Made by a program: the position numbers and the translations under genes
Shown here: positions 48,345 to 58,013 of the stretch, in pieces
How the letters are laid out: every line of letters starts with the position of its first letter
How positions within the stretch are numbered: the stretch's first letter is position 1
From: Shewanella acanthi
Lineage (GTDB): Bacteria; Pseudomonadota; Gammaproteobacteria; Enterobacterales; Shewanellaceae
Length of the DNA: 64,000 nt
Direction: 5' to 3'
Assembly (NCBI RefSeq): GCF_019457475.1
Contig: NZ_CP080413.1
Span: 1,240,001-1,304,000 of the forward strand
Notes under the pieces: generated by a model
The model's database searches: none
Seen by the model: the letters and a program-made list of their open reading frames with translations, nothing else
What the model was told of the DNA's origin: nothing

Positions 48345-49217
48345 ATGAAAGTGTTGATTACCGGATGTAACGGGCAAGTGGGTCATTGTCTGACCGAACG
48401 TTTAAACCACCAAGTAGAAGTATTAGCGTTAGATTATGAAGGGTTAGACATTACTAACCGTGGTGCGGTTTTCAGTACGGTCACAGAGTTTCAACCCGAT
48501 TATATTATCAATGCCGCTGCACACACAGCTGTAGACCGAGCAGAGCAAGAGGTTGAACTTTCTTATGCGATTAACTGCGATGGTCCAAGTTATTTAGCGC
48601 AAGCGGCAAAAGAATGTGGTGCGGTTATGCTGCATATTTCTACCGATTATGTGTTCGATGGTACAGGCGATAGGCCTTACCAAGAAAGCGACAGCTGCGG
48701 ACCGCAAGGTATATATGGACTAAGCAAACTGGCGGGTGAGCAAGCCGTTGCCGAACACTGCCCACGGCATTTGATTTTACGAACTGCTTGGGTATTTGGT
48801 GAGCATGGCAATAACTTTGTAAAAACCATGCTTCGCTTGGCAGAAAGACGTGATGAGTTGAGCGTTGTTGGTGACCAATTCGGTGGCCCAACCTATGCGG
48901 GTGATATTGCAGATGCGCTGGTGACTATGGTGCAATACCTTGAGCAAGGTAATCAAGCAAAATGGGGCGTTTACCACTTCTCTGGCATGCCTTACGCCAG
49001 CTGGTTTGATTTTGCCAGTACAATATTCAAAGTGGCAGAGCTGCATGATGTACTCTCGAAGCAACCTAAGCTTTCGGCAATTCCTACATCTGCTTATCCA
49101 ACCCCAGCAAAACGACCTGTGAACTCTCGTCTAGATTGCAGCAAAATAGAAAATCAATTTGGTATTAAACCAAGTGATTGGAATACAGCGTTAAACAATA
49201 TTAAAGCTTATAAGTAA
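48345..49217 (+). CDS. rmlD: dTDP-4-dehydrorhamnose reductase RmlD
   Basis: Last step of dTDP-L-rhamnose synthesis. 290 aa: VLITGCNGQVGHCLTERL, INAAAHTAVDRAEQE, ISTDYVFDGTGDRPYQESD and the YGLSKLAGEQAV active-site Tyr/Lys. ATG 48345 has AGAAGGTG upstream; a GTG one codon earlier is possible. Confidence 0.97.
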   Translation: MKVLITGCNGQVGHCLTERLNHQVEVLALDYEGLDITNRGAVFSTVTEFQPDYIINAAAHTAVDRAEQEVELSYAINCDGPSYLAQAAKECGAVMLHISTDYVFDGTGDRPYQESDSCGPQGIYGLSKLAGEQAVAEHCPRHLILRTAWVFGEHGNNFVKTMLRLAERRDELSVVGDQFGGPTYAGDIADALVTMVQYLEQGNQAKWGVYHFSGMPYASWFDFASTIFKVAELHDVLSKQPKLSAIPTSAYPTPAKRPVNSRLDCSKIENQFGIKPSDWNTALNNIKAYK

Positions 49218-49225
49218 TTAAAATT

Positions 49226-49777
49226 ATGAAAGTTATTGATACTAAAATTCCCGATGTGAAAATTATTGAGCCAACCGTGTTTGGTGATGAGCGTGGTTTC
49301 TTTATGGAAACATGGAATCAAAAGCGTTTTGAAGACCTGGTGACAGGTAAACCAACAGAATTTGTCCAAGACAACCACTCAAAGTCCAAAAAAGGTATTC
49401 TACGCGGATTGCATTACCAAGCCGAAAACACACAAGGCAAATTAGTGCGTGTAGTATCGGGAGAAGTATTTGATGTTGCCGTAGATATTCGCAAAGAATC
49501 AAAAACCTATGGTCAGTGGGTGGGAGAATACCTTTCTGCTGAAAATAAACGCCAATTATGGGTTCCGGAAGGGTTTGCGCACGGTTTTTATGTCACTAGT
49601 GATGAAGCAGAGTTTGTTTATAAGTGTACTGATTATTACAATCCTTCTGCCGAGTATTCCATCATTTGGAATGATCAGTTTATAGGAATTAATTGGCCAA
49701 TAACAAGAAATCCAATTCTTTCCGAGAAAGATAAATGTGCGATGAGCCTAGAACACTTTCAAGGTAATATTATATAA
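49226..49777 (+). CDS. rmlC: dTDP-4-dehydrorhamnose 3,5-epimerase RmlC
   Basis: Third step of dTDP-rhamnose synthesis. 183 aa, cupin fold: EPTVFGDERGFFMETWNQKR, FVQDNHSKSKKGILRGLHYQ (catalytic His), VDIRKESKTYGQWVGEYLSA and VPEGFAHGFYV. It completes the rml set in the order B, A, D, C. Confidence 0.98.
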   Translation: MKVIDTKIPDVKIIEPTVFGDERGFFMETWNQKRFEDLVTGKPTEFVQDNHSKSKKGILRGLHYQAENTQGKLVRVVSGEVFDVAVDIRKESKTYGQWVGEYLSAENKRQLWVPEGFAHGFYVTSDEAEFVYKCTDYYNPSAEYSIIWNDQFIGINWPITRNPILSEKDKCAMSLEHFQGNII

Positions 49778-50533
49778 ATGGCTGTGTTTATTTCTGTTGT
49801 TTCTCACAATCACTCAAAAATAATAAATGAAATAAGCTGTCTTGAGTTGTTAGCGGAGCATTTTAATGTTGTAATAAAAAGTAATACGCCAGATGAGGAT
49901 TTTAGCTTTCTAGAGAATATCTCTAATATTAATGTGATTAGAAGTGACTTCTATAGAGGTTTTGGTGAAAATAATAATTTGGCATATAAATATTGTAAGG
50001 AAGAGCTTGATATGAAAGGGGATGATTACTTTATCGTATTGAATCCAGATGTCTCTATCTCTCACCTACAAATATTTGATCTGTTAGATTCTATGAAAAG
50101 TGAGGAATGTGTTTTTTCATGTATTAATTTGTTTAAAAATAGTGAAATGAATATTTATGATAATTCTGTCAGAAAGTTCCCTACTTTTAAGCAATTTACA
50201 TTTTCTCTATTAGGGTTAGGAAACTCCTCGGTTATAGATAGGAGTAGCATTTGTCATTCATGTGAAGTTGATTGGGCTGCTGGTTCATTTCTATGTTTTC
50301 AATCTCAACATTACTCTATGATCAAAGGCTTTGATGAGAAATACTTTATGTATTGTGAAGATGTTGATATTTGTTATCGTAGTATGAAAAAAGGAGTTAG
50401 ACTTAAATACTATCCTGATGTTAAGGCTATTCATTATGCTGCACATAATAATAGAAAGGTTTTTACTAAACATTTTTATTGGCATTTAAAAAGTGCACTT
50501 AGATTTTTATGTGTTAAAAATCTAAGTGCTTAA
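49778..50533 (+). CDS. GT2-family glycosyltransferase, short rhamnosyltransferase-like
   Basis: 251 aa, directly after the rmlC stop. FRGFGENNNLAYKYC, VLNPDVSISHLQIF, DWAAGSFLCFQSQHYSMIKG and FDEKYFMYCEDVDICYRSMK are typical of GT2 rhamnosyltransferases. Somewhat shorter than the family's 290-300 aa, missing mainly the N-terminal strand region and C-terminal helices. AT rich like the wzy-wzx core, unlike its rml and man neighbours. Confidence 0.83.
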   Translation: MAVFISVVSHNHSKIINEISCLELLAEHFNVVIKSNTPDEDFSFLENISNINVIRSDFYRGFGENNNLAYKYCKEELDMKGDDYFIVLNPDVSISHLQIFDLLDSMKSEECVFSCINLFKNSEMNIYDNSVRKFPTFKQFTFSLLGLGNSSVIDRSSICHSCEVDWAAGSFLCFQSQHYSMIKGFDEKYFMYCEDVDICYRSMKKGVRLKYYPDVKAIHYAAHNNRKVFTKHFYWHLKSALRFLCVKNLSA

Positions 50534-50599
50534 TGTGAAGTTTTGGCATTATACAGTGCATTATAAGTTCAAAAGAATATTATTAGTGAGGATGAATTT

Positions 50600-52030
50600 G
50601 TGTTAGTCCCAATTATTATGGCTGGTGGTACAGGGAGTCGTTTATGGCCGTTATCTCGAGACCTATACCCCAAGCAGTTTTTAAAGCTAACTGGTGACGA
50701 GTCGATGCTGGAGCAAACGGTTACTCGCTTGCAAGGCTTAGAGCATCAAGATCCTATATTAATTTGTAATGAAGAGCATCGCTTTATTGCTGCAGAGCAA
50801 ATGAGACTGGGAGGTTTCTCTCATTCAGGAATTATTTTAGAACCTGTAGGGCGTAATACTGCCCCAGCCATAGCTTTGGCGGCACTACAAGCCTTAAAGC
50901 AATTTGAAGCAAATCCCAAAAATGAAGAACCAATGTTATTGGTGTTAGCAGCTGACCACGTAATAAAAGATGAAGCCGCATTTTGTGAATCTATTGAAAA
51001 AGCTGTGCCGTTTGCACAAGCAGATAAATTAGTCACTTTTGGTATTGTGCCCATTACGCCTGAAACGGGTTACGGCTATATTAAACGCGGCGAAGTTCAA
51101 GGTGATAATGCGGGGTTTAGAGTCGCGCAGTTTGTTGAAAAGCCTAATCTAGCGACTGCTCAAGACTATCTCGCTTCGGGTGAATATTACTGGAACAGCG
51201 GTATGTTCTTATTCAAAGCCAGCACTTACTTGGCCGAACTAAAAGCACATCGCCCTGATATGTTTAGTGCATGTGAGCAAGCCATGGCAGAGACACAAGC
51301 CGATTTAGACTTTATTCGTGTTGATAAAGCGGCCTTTGAAGCGTGCCCAGATGACTCTATTGACTACGCTGTTATGGAAAAAACTACTCAGGCTGTCGTG
51401 GTGGCAATGGACTGCGGTTGGAGTGATGTGGGGAGTTGGTCTGCACTGTGGGAAGTATCAGATAAAGACGAATATGGTAATGCTTGTCGAGGTGATGTTA
51501 TTAACCTCAATACTCGTAATACTTATGTTCACGCGACAGAAAAGCTCGTTACTACAATTGGTTTGGATGACCTAGTAATAGTCGAAACCAAAGATGCGAT
51601 TTTGGTGGCGAAACAATCTGAAGTACAGCAAGTAAAAAAGATTGTGGATCAGCTAAAAATAGAAGAGCGTCGTGAGTGGCAACATCACCGCGAAGTTTAT
51701 CGTCCTTGGGGGAAATACGATTCGATTGATAATGGTGATCGCTTCCAGGTGAAACGCATTACGGTTAAGCCTGGTGAGAAGCTTTCTATTCAGATGCACC
51801 ACCACCGCGCCGAGCATTGGATTATAGTGACAGGCACTGCTAAGGTCACCAATGGTGACAAAGAGCTATTGCTAACTGAAAACCAATCTACCTACATTCC
51901 TGTAGGTGTTATTCATGCACTAGAAAATCCGGGCAAAGTGCCACTTGAATTAATCGAAGTGCAATCAGGCTCCTACCTAGGTGAAGATGATATTGTTCGT
52001 TTTGAAGACAGATATGGCAGGATAAATTAA
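50600..52030 (+). CDS. manC: Mannose-1-phosphate guanylyltransferase / mannose-6-phosphate isomerase
   Basis: Makes GDP-mannose from mannose-1-phosphate; type II enzymes also isomerise fructose-6-phosphate. 476 aa from GTG with GAGGAT upstream: nucleotidyltransferase signature [54 protein letters not shown], and the C-terminal cupin domain ([40 protein letters not shown]). Its stop overlaps the manB start. Confidence 0.98.
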   Translation: MLVPIIMAGGTGSRLWPLSRDLYPKQFLKLTGDESMLEQTVTRLQGLEHQDPILICNEEHRFIAAEQMRLGGFSHSGIILEPVGRNTAPAIALAALQALKQFEANPKNEEPMLLVLAADHVIKDEAAFCESIEKAVPFAQADKLVTFGIVPITPETGYGYIKRGEVQGDNAGFRVAQFVEKPNLATAQDYLASGEYYWNSGMFLFKASTYLAELKAHRPDMFSACEQAMAETQADLDFIRVDKAAFEACPDDSIDYAVMEKTTQAVVVAMDCGWSDVGSWSALWEVSDKDEYGNACRGDVINLNTRNTYVHATEKLVTTIGLDDLVIVETKDAILVAKQSEVQQVKKIVDQLKIEERREWQHHREVYRPWGKYDSIDNGDRFQVKRITVKPGEKLSIQMHHHRAEHWIIVTGTAKVTNGDKELLLTENQSTYIPVGVIHALENPGKVPLELIEVQSGSYLGEDDIVRFEDRYGRIN

Positions 52031-53466
52031 TGAGCAATCCAACTGCTTCCCAAGTCATTAATGAAAGCGGTGTGACTTTTGGCACCAGTGGTGCTCGTGG
52101 TTTGGTTACCGACTTTAAACCAGAGGTGTGTGCTGCTTTTGCTGTTGCGTTTATTGAAGTCATGAAGCAAAGCTTTGCTTTTGAGCGGTTAGCAATTGCG
52201 ATTGACAACCGCCCAAGCAGCCTAGACTTGGCTGCAGCTTGTATTGCTGCAGCTAACGCCGTTGGCGTAGGAGTTGATTACTATGGCGTTATCCCAACGC
52301 CAGCATTAGCCGTCACTTCGATGGCCGATAACATTCCCGCCATCATGGTCACTGGCAGCCATATCCCGTTTGATAGAAATGGTCTAAAATTCTACCGCCC
52401 TGACGGAGAAATCAGTAAAGAAGACGAGTTAGCTATCTTAGCAGCCTGTGTCGAGTTGCCAAGTGTTGAGTTATCACCTCTACCTAGTGTTCAAACTAAA
52501 GCTGTAGATAGCTACCTAGCGCGTTATCTTAATATCTTTAAAACTGATTTACTCAAAGGTAAACGCATCGGTATTTATGAGCACTCTAGTGCTGGGCGCG
52601 ATTTATACGCAAAGCTATTTGAGAAACTTGGTGCAGCGGTTGTTACATTGGGTCGAAGTGATAGCTTTGTGCCTATCGACACTGAAGCTGTGAGTTTAAC
52701 TGATATTGAAATGGCACAAAATTGGCAGCGTGAATATCAACTGGATGCGATCTTTTCCACTGATGGTGATGGGGATAGACCTTTACTATCAGACGAAAGC
52801 GGCAACTATTTACGTGGTGATATTTTATGTTTGCTCGCTGCAAAATATTTAAATATTGAGGCTTTGGCAGTTCCTGTGAGTTGTAACTCATCAATTGAAC
52901 TCTCAGGTGTTTTTAATCACATAAAACGTACAAAGATCGGTTCGCCCTATGTGATTGCCGAGTTTGAACATCTGATGAAGTCTAGTGGCAGGGTTGCTGG
53001 TTTTGAAGCAAACGGCGGTTTTCTCTTAGGTTCAGATATTGATGTTAATGTTAATGGTGCAAAGCTTGCCGCGCTTCCAACACGAGATGCAATATTGCCT
53101 GCTTTGGCTGTCCTTGCAATGGCGGACAAAGAACCTATCTCTAGTTTACTGAAACAACTGCCGACTATCTTCACTGCCAGTGATCGTATTCAGAACTTTT
53201 CTCGTGAGAAAAGTCTGTTACTTATTGAACAAGGATTATCGGAACCGTTGCTGCTGTTGTCACAATTAGGCTTAGGTGATGTCAATGTTGTAAAAAATGA
53301 TGTTACAGATGGTTTGCGTATGACGTTGAATAATGGTGAAGTCGTTCACTTACGTCCTTCTGGTAATGCCCCTGAACTTCGCTGTTATGTCGAGGCAGAT
53401 TCTCAAAACCGTGCTCAAGAGTTAGTTAGACTCATCATAAATAATATTGAAAACATGCAGGTATAA
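52030..53466 (+). CDS. manB: Phosphomannomutase ManB
   Basis: Converts mannose-6-phosphate to mannose-1-phosphate for ManC. 478 aa: FGTSGARGLV, phosphoserine loop TGSHIPFDRNGLKFYRP (the family more often has TASHNP; the Ser-His pair is kept), metal loop DGDGDRPLL, sugar-binding GFEANGGFLLG and phosphate-binding RPSGNAPELRCYVEAD. One-base stop/start overlap with manC. Confidence 0.95.
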   Translation: MSNPTASQVINESGVTFGTSGARGLVTDFKPEVCAAFAVAFIEVMKQSFAFERLAIAIDNRPSSLDLAAACIAAANAVGVGVDYYGVIPTPALAVTSMADNIPAIMVTGSHIPFDRNGLKFYRPDGEISKEDELAILAACVELPSVELSPLPSVQTKAVDSYLARYLNIFKTDLLKGKRIGIYEHSSAGRDLYAKLFEKLGAAVVTLGRSDSFVPIDTEAVSLTDIEMAQNWQREYQLDAIFSTDGDGDRPLLSDESGNYLRGDILCLLAAKYLNIEALAVPVSCNSSIELSGVFNHIKRTKIGSPYVIAEFEHLMKSSGRVAGFEANGGFLLGSDIDVNVNGAKLAALPTRDAILPALAVLAMADKEPISSLLKQLPTIFTASDRIQNFSREKSLLLIEQGLSEPLLLLSQLGLGDVNVVKNDVTDGLRMTLNNGEVVHLRPSGNAPELRCYVEADSQNRAQELVRLIINNIENMQV

Positions 53467-53470
53467 ATAG

Positions 53471-54637
53471 ATGAAAGTTGCCATTGCTAGTACTGGTTAC
53501 GTGGGGCTTTCAAACGCAATGCTTCTTGCTCAGAATCATGAAGTAATAGCCGTTGATATTATTCCCGAAAAAGTAGAAATGCTAAATAACAATCAATCCC
53601 CGATTGTTGATAGTGAAATAGAATATTTTTTAGCAAACAAATTGCTAAATTTTACTGCTACGCTTGATAAGCAAGCTGCTTATCAAAATGCCGATTATGA
53701 CATCATAGCAACACCCACAGACTATGACGTTAGTACTAACTGCTTTAATACTTCGTCTCTTGAAGCCGTTATTAAAGATGTCATGGCCATCAATCCAAAA
53801 GCCGTTATGGTGATAAAATCTACTGTACCTGTAGGTTATACTGAGCGTATCAAGCATGAATTTGGATGTGAAAATATCATTTTTTCACCTGAGTTTTTAC
53901 GTGAAGGTAAAGCCCTTTACGATAATTTATACCCCTCTCGGATCATTGTAGGTGAAAGATCTGAACGTGCGAAGGTATTCGCGCAGTTACTTGTTGAAGG
54001 CGCACAAAAAGATGACGTAAAGGTATTATTTACCGAGTCTACAGAAGCTGAAGCCGTTAAGCTGTTTTCGAATACTTACCTTGCTATGCGCGTGGCTTAC
54101 TTTAATGAGTTGGATTCTTATGCTTAAACTCATGGGTTAGATGCACGGCAAATCATCGAAGGTGTGGGATTAGATCCTCATATTGGCAATCACTATAACA
54201 ACCCTTCATTTGGTTATGGTGGTTATTGTTTACCTAAAGATACCAAGCAGCTGTTAGCTAATTACCAGGATGTGCCCAATAACATCATTGGGGCGATTGT
54301 AGATGCTAACCGTACCCGTAAAGATTTTATTGCCGATTCAATTTTAAAGTGTCAGCCTAAAGTCGTGGGTATTTATCGATTGATTATGAAGGCTGGTTCA
54401 GACAACTTCCGAGCATCAAGTATCCAGGGGATCATGAAACGGATTAAGGCTAAAGGTGTTGAAGCAGTCGGATATGAACCCGTACTTGATGAATCTGAGT
54501 TTTTCCATTCAGCAGTGATAAAGGATTTATCCGAGTTTAAGTCTAGCGGTGATGTGATAGTGTCTAATCGCATGGTGGAAGAACTTAGTGACGTGGCTGA
54601 TAAAGTGTATACCCGAGATCTGTTTGGTTCAGACTAA
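53471..54637 (+). pseudogene. ugd: UDP-glucose 6-dehydrogenase, interrupted by a stop codon
   Basis: The intact enzyme oxidises UDP-glucose to UDP-glucuronate. The same frame runs over 388 codons but codon 219 is TAA (54125-54127), in [19 protein letters not shown] where the family has a Glu (SYAESLGL in E. coli as I recall it); one G-to-T change in GAA explains it. The catalytic Cys ([16 protein letters not shown]) lies after the stop. In addition the NAD-binding GxGxxG reads ASTGYVG, with Ser for the first Gly. Both point to loss of function, unless the stop is a sequencing error. Two partial products could be predicted: 53471-54127 and, from GTG, 54164-54637. Confidence 0.9.
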
Positions 54638-55008
54638 TAACATGTTTGATGTCAAGCCTATTGGCTTGTGTGACTTTTTAACTCAATAAATCAATGTGAT
54701 ATCCAAATGGATGAGACGGTTTTGAGACATGATCTTGAAACTGTCTCATTTTGGTTTTTTTAGTTTTATCTTAATCTTTGATTAACAAGCTTGTTTTTTG
54801 GTCGTTGTCGGTCTTAGACCTATTGCTTTCTTTAGGTCTTAACTTTTGTTAGAACAGTAGAAATTCTGTCTCAGGATCGTTTAACTGACTGAATTTAGTA
54901 CAAGGACGTTTTATTTTATATTCATCTGTTCGGACGCTGATCCTGTCACTAGGACGTTCGCTTTGTGTTCCACTTTATTCCCTTTTTATATCTGTAAATC
55001 ATAGAGTC
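54638..55008 (+). other. 371-base gap between ugd and the broken wecA-type gene
   Basis: It contains a weak hairpin CAAGCC-TATT-GGCTTG (54653-54668) and a stronger terminator-like structure at 54713-54761 (separate entry). The rest probably held the promoter of the wecA-type fragment. No gene seen. Confidence 0.55.
54713..54761 (+). terminator. Probable terminator at the end of the polysaccharide operon
   Basis: GAGACGGTTT ... AAACTGTCTC pairs over 10 bp (one G-T pair) and is followed by ATTTTGGTTTTTTT. It lies 75 bases after the ugd stop, at the end of the RfaH-controlled unit. Loop is about 15 bases, so strength is uncertain. Confidence 0.6.
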
Positions 55009-55278
55009 TTGTATGTCGACCAGCTTATCGTAGTCAGTATCTTTCTGAGTTCGTTTATCTGTCTGTTTGTATTTCAAAAATTAGCGAAAATAGTCGGCCT
55101 AGTTGATAAGCCTAATGAGCGAAAGCTCCATATAGGCCAGATCCCTTTGATTGGTGGCATATCGATCTTTGTTTCAGTCATCCTTATTTCTTGTTTAACT
55201 TTTGAGATGACTCAAGGCACTCTTTTGTACATCATTTGTTCGTCGGTGTTGATTATTCTAGGTGCGCTGGATGATCGG
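55009..55278 (+). pseudogene. 5' fragment of a WecA-type sugar-phosphate transferase gene
   Basis: Ninety codons match the N-terminus of the MraY/WecA family (VGLVDKPNERKLHIGQIPLI, then GGISIF, LIILGALDDR) and then homology stops: the following codons run into the terminator hairpin of the integrated element. The start is uncertain (TTG 55009). By hand alignment about 41 of 89 residues are the same as in the complete copy at 62968, so it is a different allele, not a recent duplication. No matching 3' half follows it. It cannot make an active enzyme because the Asp and His motifs lie further on in the family. Confidence 0.85.
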
Positions 55279-55284
55279 ATCATG

Positions 55285-55315
55285 AAAAAGCGCAGCCAAA
55301 ATGGCTGCGCTTTTT
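55285..55315 (-). terminator. Strong terminator next to the integrase gene
   Basis: AAAAAGCGCAGCC-AAAAT-GGCTGCGCTTTTT: perfect 13-bp stem with A and T runs at both sides, four bases after the integrase stop (reading the - strand). It also blocks + strand transcription coming from the wecA fragment, and marks the left edge of the inserted element. Confidence 0.92.
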
Positions 55316-55318
55316 GCT

Positions 55319-56491
55319 TTATACTCGATTTTCTATAGGCCCTTCATTCATCATCTGACTGAATGCTAACCCATCTAGCCTCGATGCATTGGCGACGTAC
55401 GGTGCATAGACGTTAAATAACAGCTTTGTGTCACTGTGTCCGAGCATTTGTGAAATATAGAGTGGGTTTTCATGAGCTGCTATGTGTAAAACAGCAGCAG
55501 TATGACGAGTTTCATAGGGACGTCTTTTCCGTAATCCAGCTTTAAGTAGTGTAGGGAACCACAGTTTTTTGCTCACAAAATGCGTATCTAAAGGTATCCC
55601 TTGGTGAGTAAACACATACTCAGCATGTTTATCTGCTCTGTTTTTTAAGCGGCTGAAAACGTCAAACAAGGTATCGCACATTCTTAATTCTCGGCGCGAT
55701 TTTGGCGTTTTTACGGCACAGGCTTCGCCGTTTACCCAGTTTTGCCGGATACGGATCAAGCGATGGTTAAAGTCGATGTTATCCCACACGAGCCCATGTA
55801 CCTCACAGCTACGCATTCCTGTCCAAAACCGCACTACAAAGTAATCCCGCCATTCGGGAGTTACGGCTGCTAAAAATTGATTTACCTCAAGTAAGGTCAT
55901 TGGGTGGCTATCAGCACGTTCCTCCCTAAGTGCTTTATAGCGTCTCAATGGATATCTAAACTCTAATTCGTCAGCAGCAAGGCTTAGTATGGCGACTAAA
56001 GGCCACAAGATCCCATTAATACGTCGACTAGAGAGCTTTTTCTCACCCTTGGGATCAACCTCTTGCATTAAGGTTTCTCGATAAAACTCCACCTGTGAGA
56101 GGCTAATTTCTGATATCAAACAGTTACCAAATTGCGGGATGAGATATCGGTCTAGGGTATTTCTTACTGTGCTTTGATAGCTTGATTTCCATTTGGCTTT
56201 TTGTCTGTCGAACCATTCCTGGGCGTAAACGTCGAAAAACGGATATTGGCGATCTGGATGACGTTCGCGCTGCAATGATTCAAATAACGCAATCTTCTTG
56301 CTTCCAGGGAAGTAGTCGCGATATTGAAAGGTGCCGAGATCAATTTCGGCATTCATCTGCTTAAGCGTGGCTTTGGCTTGATTGAGGTTTTTGGGGGTTG
56401 CCAGCATTTTCGTGCCTTCACGAAAACGGCGACCATAGAGAGAAAGGTCGAACTGAATACGTCCATTTGGGCGCACGCGAATCTGAGCCAT
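55319..56491 (-). CDS. Phage-type tyrosine integrase
   Basis: About 390 aa. N-terminal arm-DNA-binding domain of the DUF3596 kind (MAQIRVRPNGRIQFDLSLYG, then RRFREGTKMLATPKNLNQAK), core-binding domain, and catalytic domain with Arg near 223 (WTGMRSCEVHGLVWDNI), Lys (KTPKSRRELRM), Tyr/Arg box (RPYETRHTAAVLHI), His (MLGHSD) and a Tyr in NVYAPYV. Such enzymes integrate and excise phages and islands. ATG 56491 has GGAGG six bases upstream; the longer frame from 56503 is less likely. It lies 40 bases from the wecA break, as integrases often lie at an att site. Confidence 0.93.
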   Translation of the reverse strand: MAQIRVRPNGRIQFDLSLYGRRFREGTKMLATPKNLNQAKATLKQMNAEIDLGTFQYRDYFPGSKKIALFESLQRERHPDRQYPFFDVYAQEWFDRQKAKWKSSYQSTVRNTLDRYLIPQFGNCLISEISLSQVEFYRETLMQEVDPKGEKKLSSRRINGILWPLVAILSLAADELEFRYPLRRYKALREERADSHPMTLLEVNQFLAAVTPEWRDYFVVRFWTGMRSCEVHGLVWDNIDFNHRLIRIRQNWVNGEACAVKTPKSRRELRMCDTLFDVFSRLKNRADKHAEYVFTHQGIPLDTHFVSKKLWFPTLLKAGLRKRRPYETRHTAAVLHIAAHENPLYISQMLGHSDTKLLFNVYAPYVANASRLDGLAFSQMMNEGPIENRV

Positions 56492-56633
56492 TATGGCCTC
56501 CATTAAATAGATCTGTCCCTATCCGATGGAATTCGCTAAGATCGCGCCATCGGCTGGGTTCGGTTAATAGTCGTTGCAGCCGATACGGGGTAGGGTGGTT
56601 GCCGCCACTCTGCCCCAACTGCTTTTCTGATTT

Positions 56634-56665
56634 CCAATAGCCAAACTATTGGTGAAAATCTCACC
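56634..56665. promoter_or_regulatory. Two overlapping palindromes upstream of the integrase
   Basis: CCAATAG-CCAAA-CTATTGG (56634-56652) and GGTGA-AAATC-TCACC (56651-56665) share two bases, in the 236-base gap between the clamp-like gene and the integrase. Without T tracts they look more like binding sites for a regulator or recombinase than a terminator. Seen directly; role inferred. Confidence 0.5.
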
Positions 56666-56727
56666 TTACAATATGAATCTATACTGTACATTTGTCCAGT
56701 ATTATTGTTGTTTACTTGGACTCTTAA

Positions 56728-58002
56728 TTAATCCAGCCTGAATCCAAACAAATCCACTTGCTCTTCTTTAGGCGTTGTCATTTCAGTGGTTTTCATTTTT
56801 TCTATTAATTTCAGTATCTTGGGTAGCTGATAATCGCTATTTTCAATTGCAATAGAATACGTTGGGAGTTTGTTCTCAAGTGTTGAATAGAGCCCAAGTT
56901 TTAATTCGCCCTTACTGCCCTGTAATATTTCAAGCTTGGTCTGTTGGGCTCGAGTTAAATCTTTTATCTTCATTTCTAGAAGTTCCTTTGGTCGGAAACG
57001 AAATGCTTGATGGTCAAAACCTTGTGGGAGAGGGCTTATCTCATGCACTTTCAAACGACGAACAAATTCATAGGGGGCATTGAGTGCGAAAATTGCAATG
57101 CTCGTATTGTCGATATAGAGGATCGCTTCGTCGGCCTTTTTGATATTGTTGTGGTGCTTTACCCATTGCTGGACTTCATTTTTTATTGTGTAAATATCAA
57201 CGATGAGATATCTGATAACTTGATTAGGCGGCGATTTTTGTTTGAAAAATGCGTCGATACCGCTAATTGTGGTTGTGATAGTCTGTTCACCGGTACTAAA
57301 TGTAAGTTCTTCACCTTGTTGGGCAATATCAATGCTGGTTACTGATGGGTCATTACACAGACTTTTCAACTTTGTCGTTGCAGCTTCAGTTAACACTAGG
57401 TTTACTGCGAGTTTTAAGTGTGCAGGAAATGCTTTTTCTTCAATTTCATCATTGCGTTGAAGCTTGATGGTTTTAGTGTCTTTATTAAGTTCAATGTAAG
57501 CGAATGGCATGTTATTGCACGCTTCATTAATTGCGAGGCCAAGCGACATGGTAGAGACGGTTGTCATTGAACGTGTTAGGCAGTCCTTTACATATTTAAG
57601 GTGCTGTGTTTCGATTTTCTGGCACTGGCAACGATACAATGCCACTGTTCCCGTAATTTCCTTGTCACTCTTACTGCCGACGAGTTCGATGCATTTGGCT
57701 TCTGTGGCAGTGACCATTTCAATATCCAGCAAAACATTCTTATCTGGTCTTGAGTCGTACTGTAGGAGTTGTTTACCAAAGCAGCCGTCGATTGCAAATT
57801 GAGTATCTTTAAGTTCCGATGATTCAGGATCAATAGAGATGACGCACTGTGCAAATTGAGGCGCAAGACCGCTGATAATCGTTGCGGTTTTTGCTTTTTT
57901 GTCGATGATGAAGCTCAATACTGCCGTAGGGTAACTGGTGTCAATATTATTCAATACGGTCTCGAGTACAGAACGTTTTAATGCTGGGATGATAAGCTTC
58001 AT
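56728..58002 (-). CDS. DnaN-like (sliding-clamp-like) protein of the element
   Basis: 424 aa; not a family I can name. The start MKLIIPALKRSVLETVLNNI resembles the first helix of DNA polymerase III beta clamps, and the order of strands and helix that follows (ATIISGLAPQFAQCVISID, then AIDGCFGKQLLQYDSRP, then LLDIEMVTATEAKCIEL) runs like clamp domain 1; a second such unit is at about residues 195-265 (TSIDIAQQGEELTFSTGEQT, then ITTTISGIDAFF). The last residues include QVDLFGF, a clamp-binding-type peptide. ATG 58002 has GAGGG just upstream and starts 11 bases after the 940-aa recombinase gene. Clamp fold is inference from pattern, not from a search. Confidence 0.6.
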   Translation of the reverse strand: MKLIIPALKRSVLETVLNNIDTSYPTAVLSFIIDKKAKTATIISGLAPQFAQCVISIDPESSELKDTQFAIDGCFGKQLLQYDSRPDKNVLLDIEMVTATEAKCIELVGSKSDKEITGTVALYRCQCQKIETQHLKYVKDCLTRSMTTVSTMSLGLAINEACNNMPFAYIELNKDTKTIKLQRNDEIEEKAFPAHLKLAVNLVLTEAATTKLKSLCNDPSVTSIDIAQQGEELTFSTGEQTITTTISGIDAFFKQKSPPNQVIRYLIVDIYTIKNEVQQWVKHHNNIKKADEAILYIDNTSIAIFALNAPYEFVRRLKVHEISPLPQGFDHQAFRFRPKELLEMKIKDLTRAQQTKLEILQGSKGELKLGLYSTLENKLPTYSIAIENSDYQLPKILKLIEKMKTTEMTTPKEEQVDLFGFRLD

Positions 58003-58013
58003 GCGACCCTCTT

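Noticed and set aside
54125..54127. Programmed readthrough of the ugd stop
   Set aside because: Codon is TAA with no recoding signal seen, and the NAD motif is also damaged; decay is simpler.
55250..55320. tRNA gene as the attachment site of the integrase
   Set aside because: No cloverleaf or tRNA 3' end is visible near either edge; the target is inside a wecA-type gene.
55009..55338. 109-aa independent membrane protein
   Set aside because: Residues 1-90 are a WecA N-terminus and the rest is translated terminator hairpin and integrase end; it is a gene fragment.
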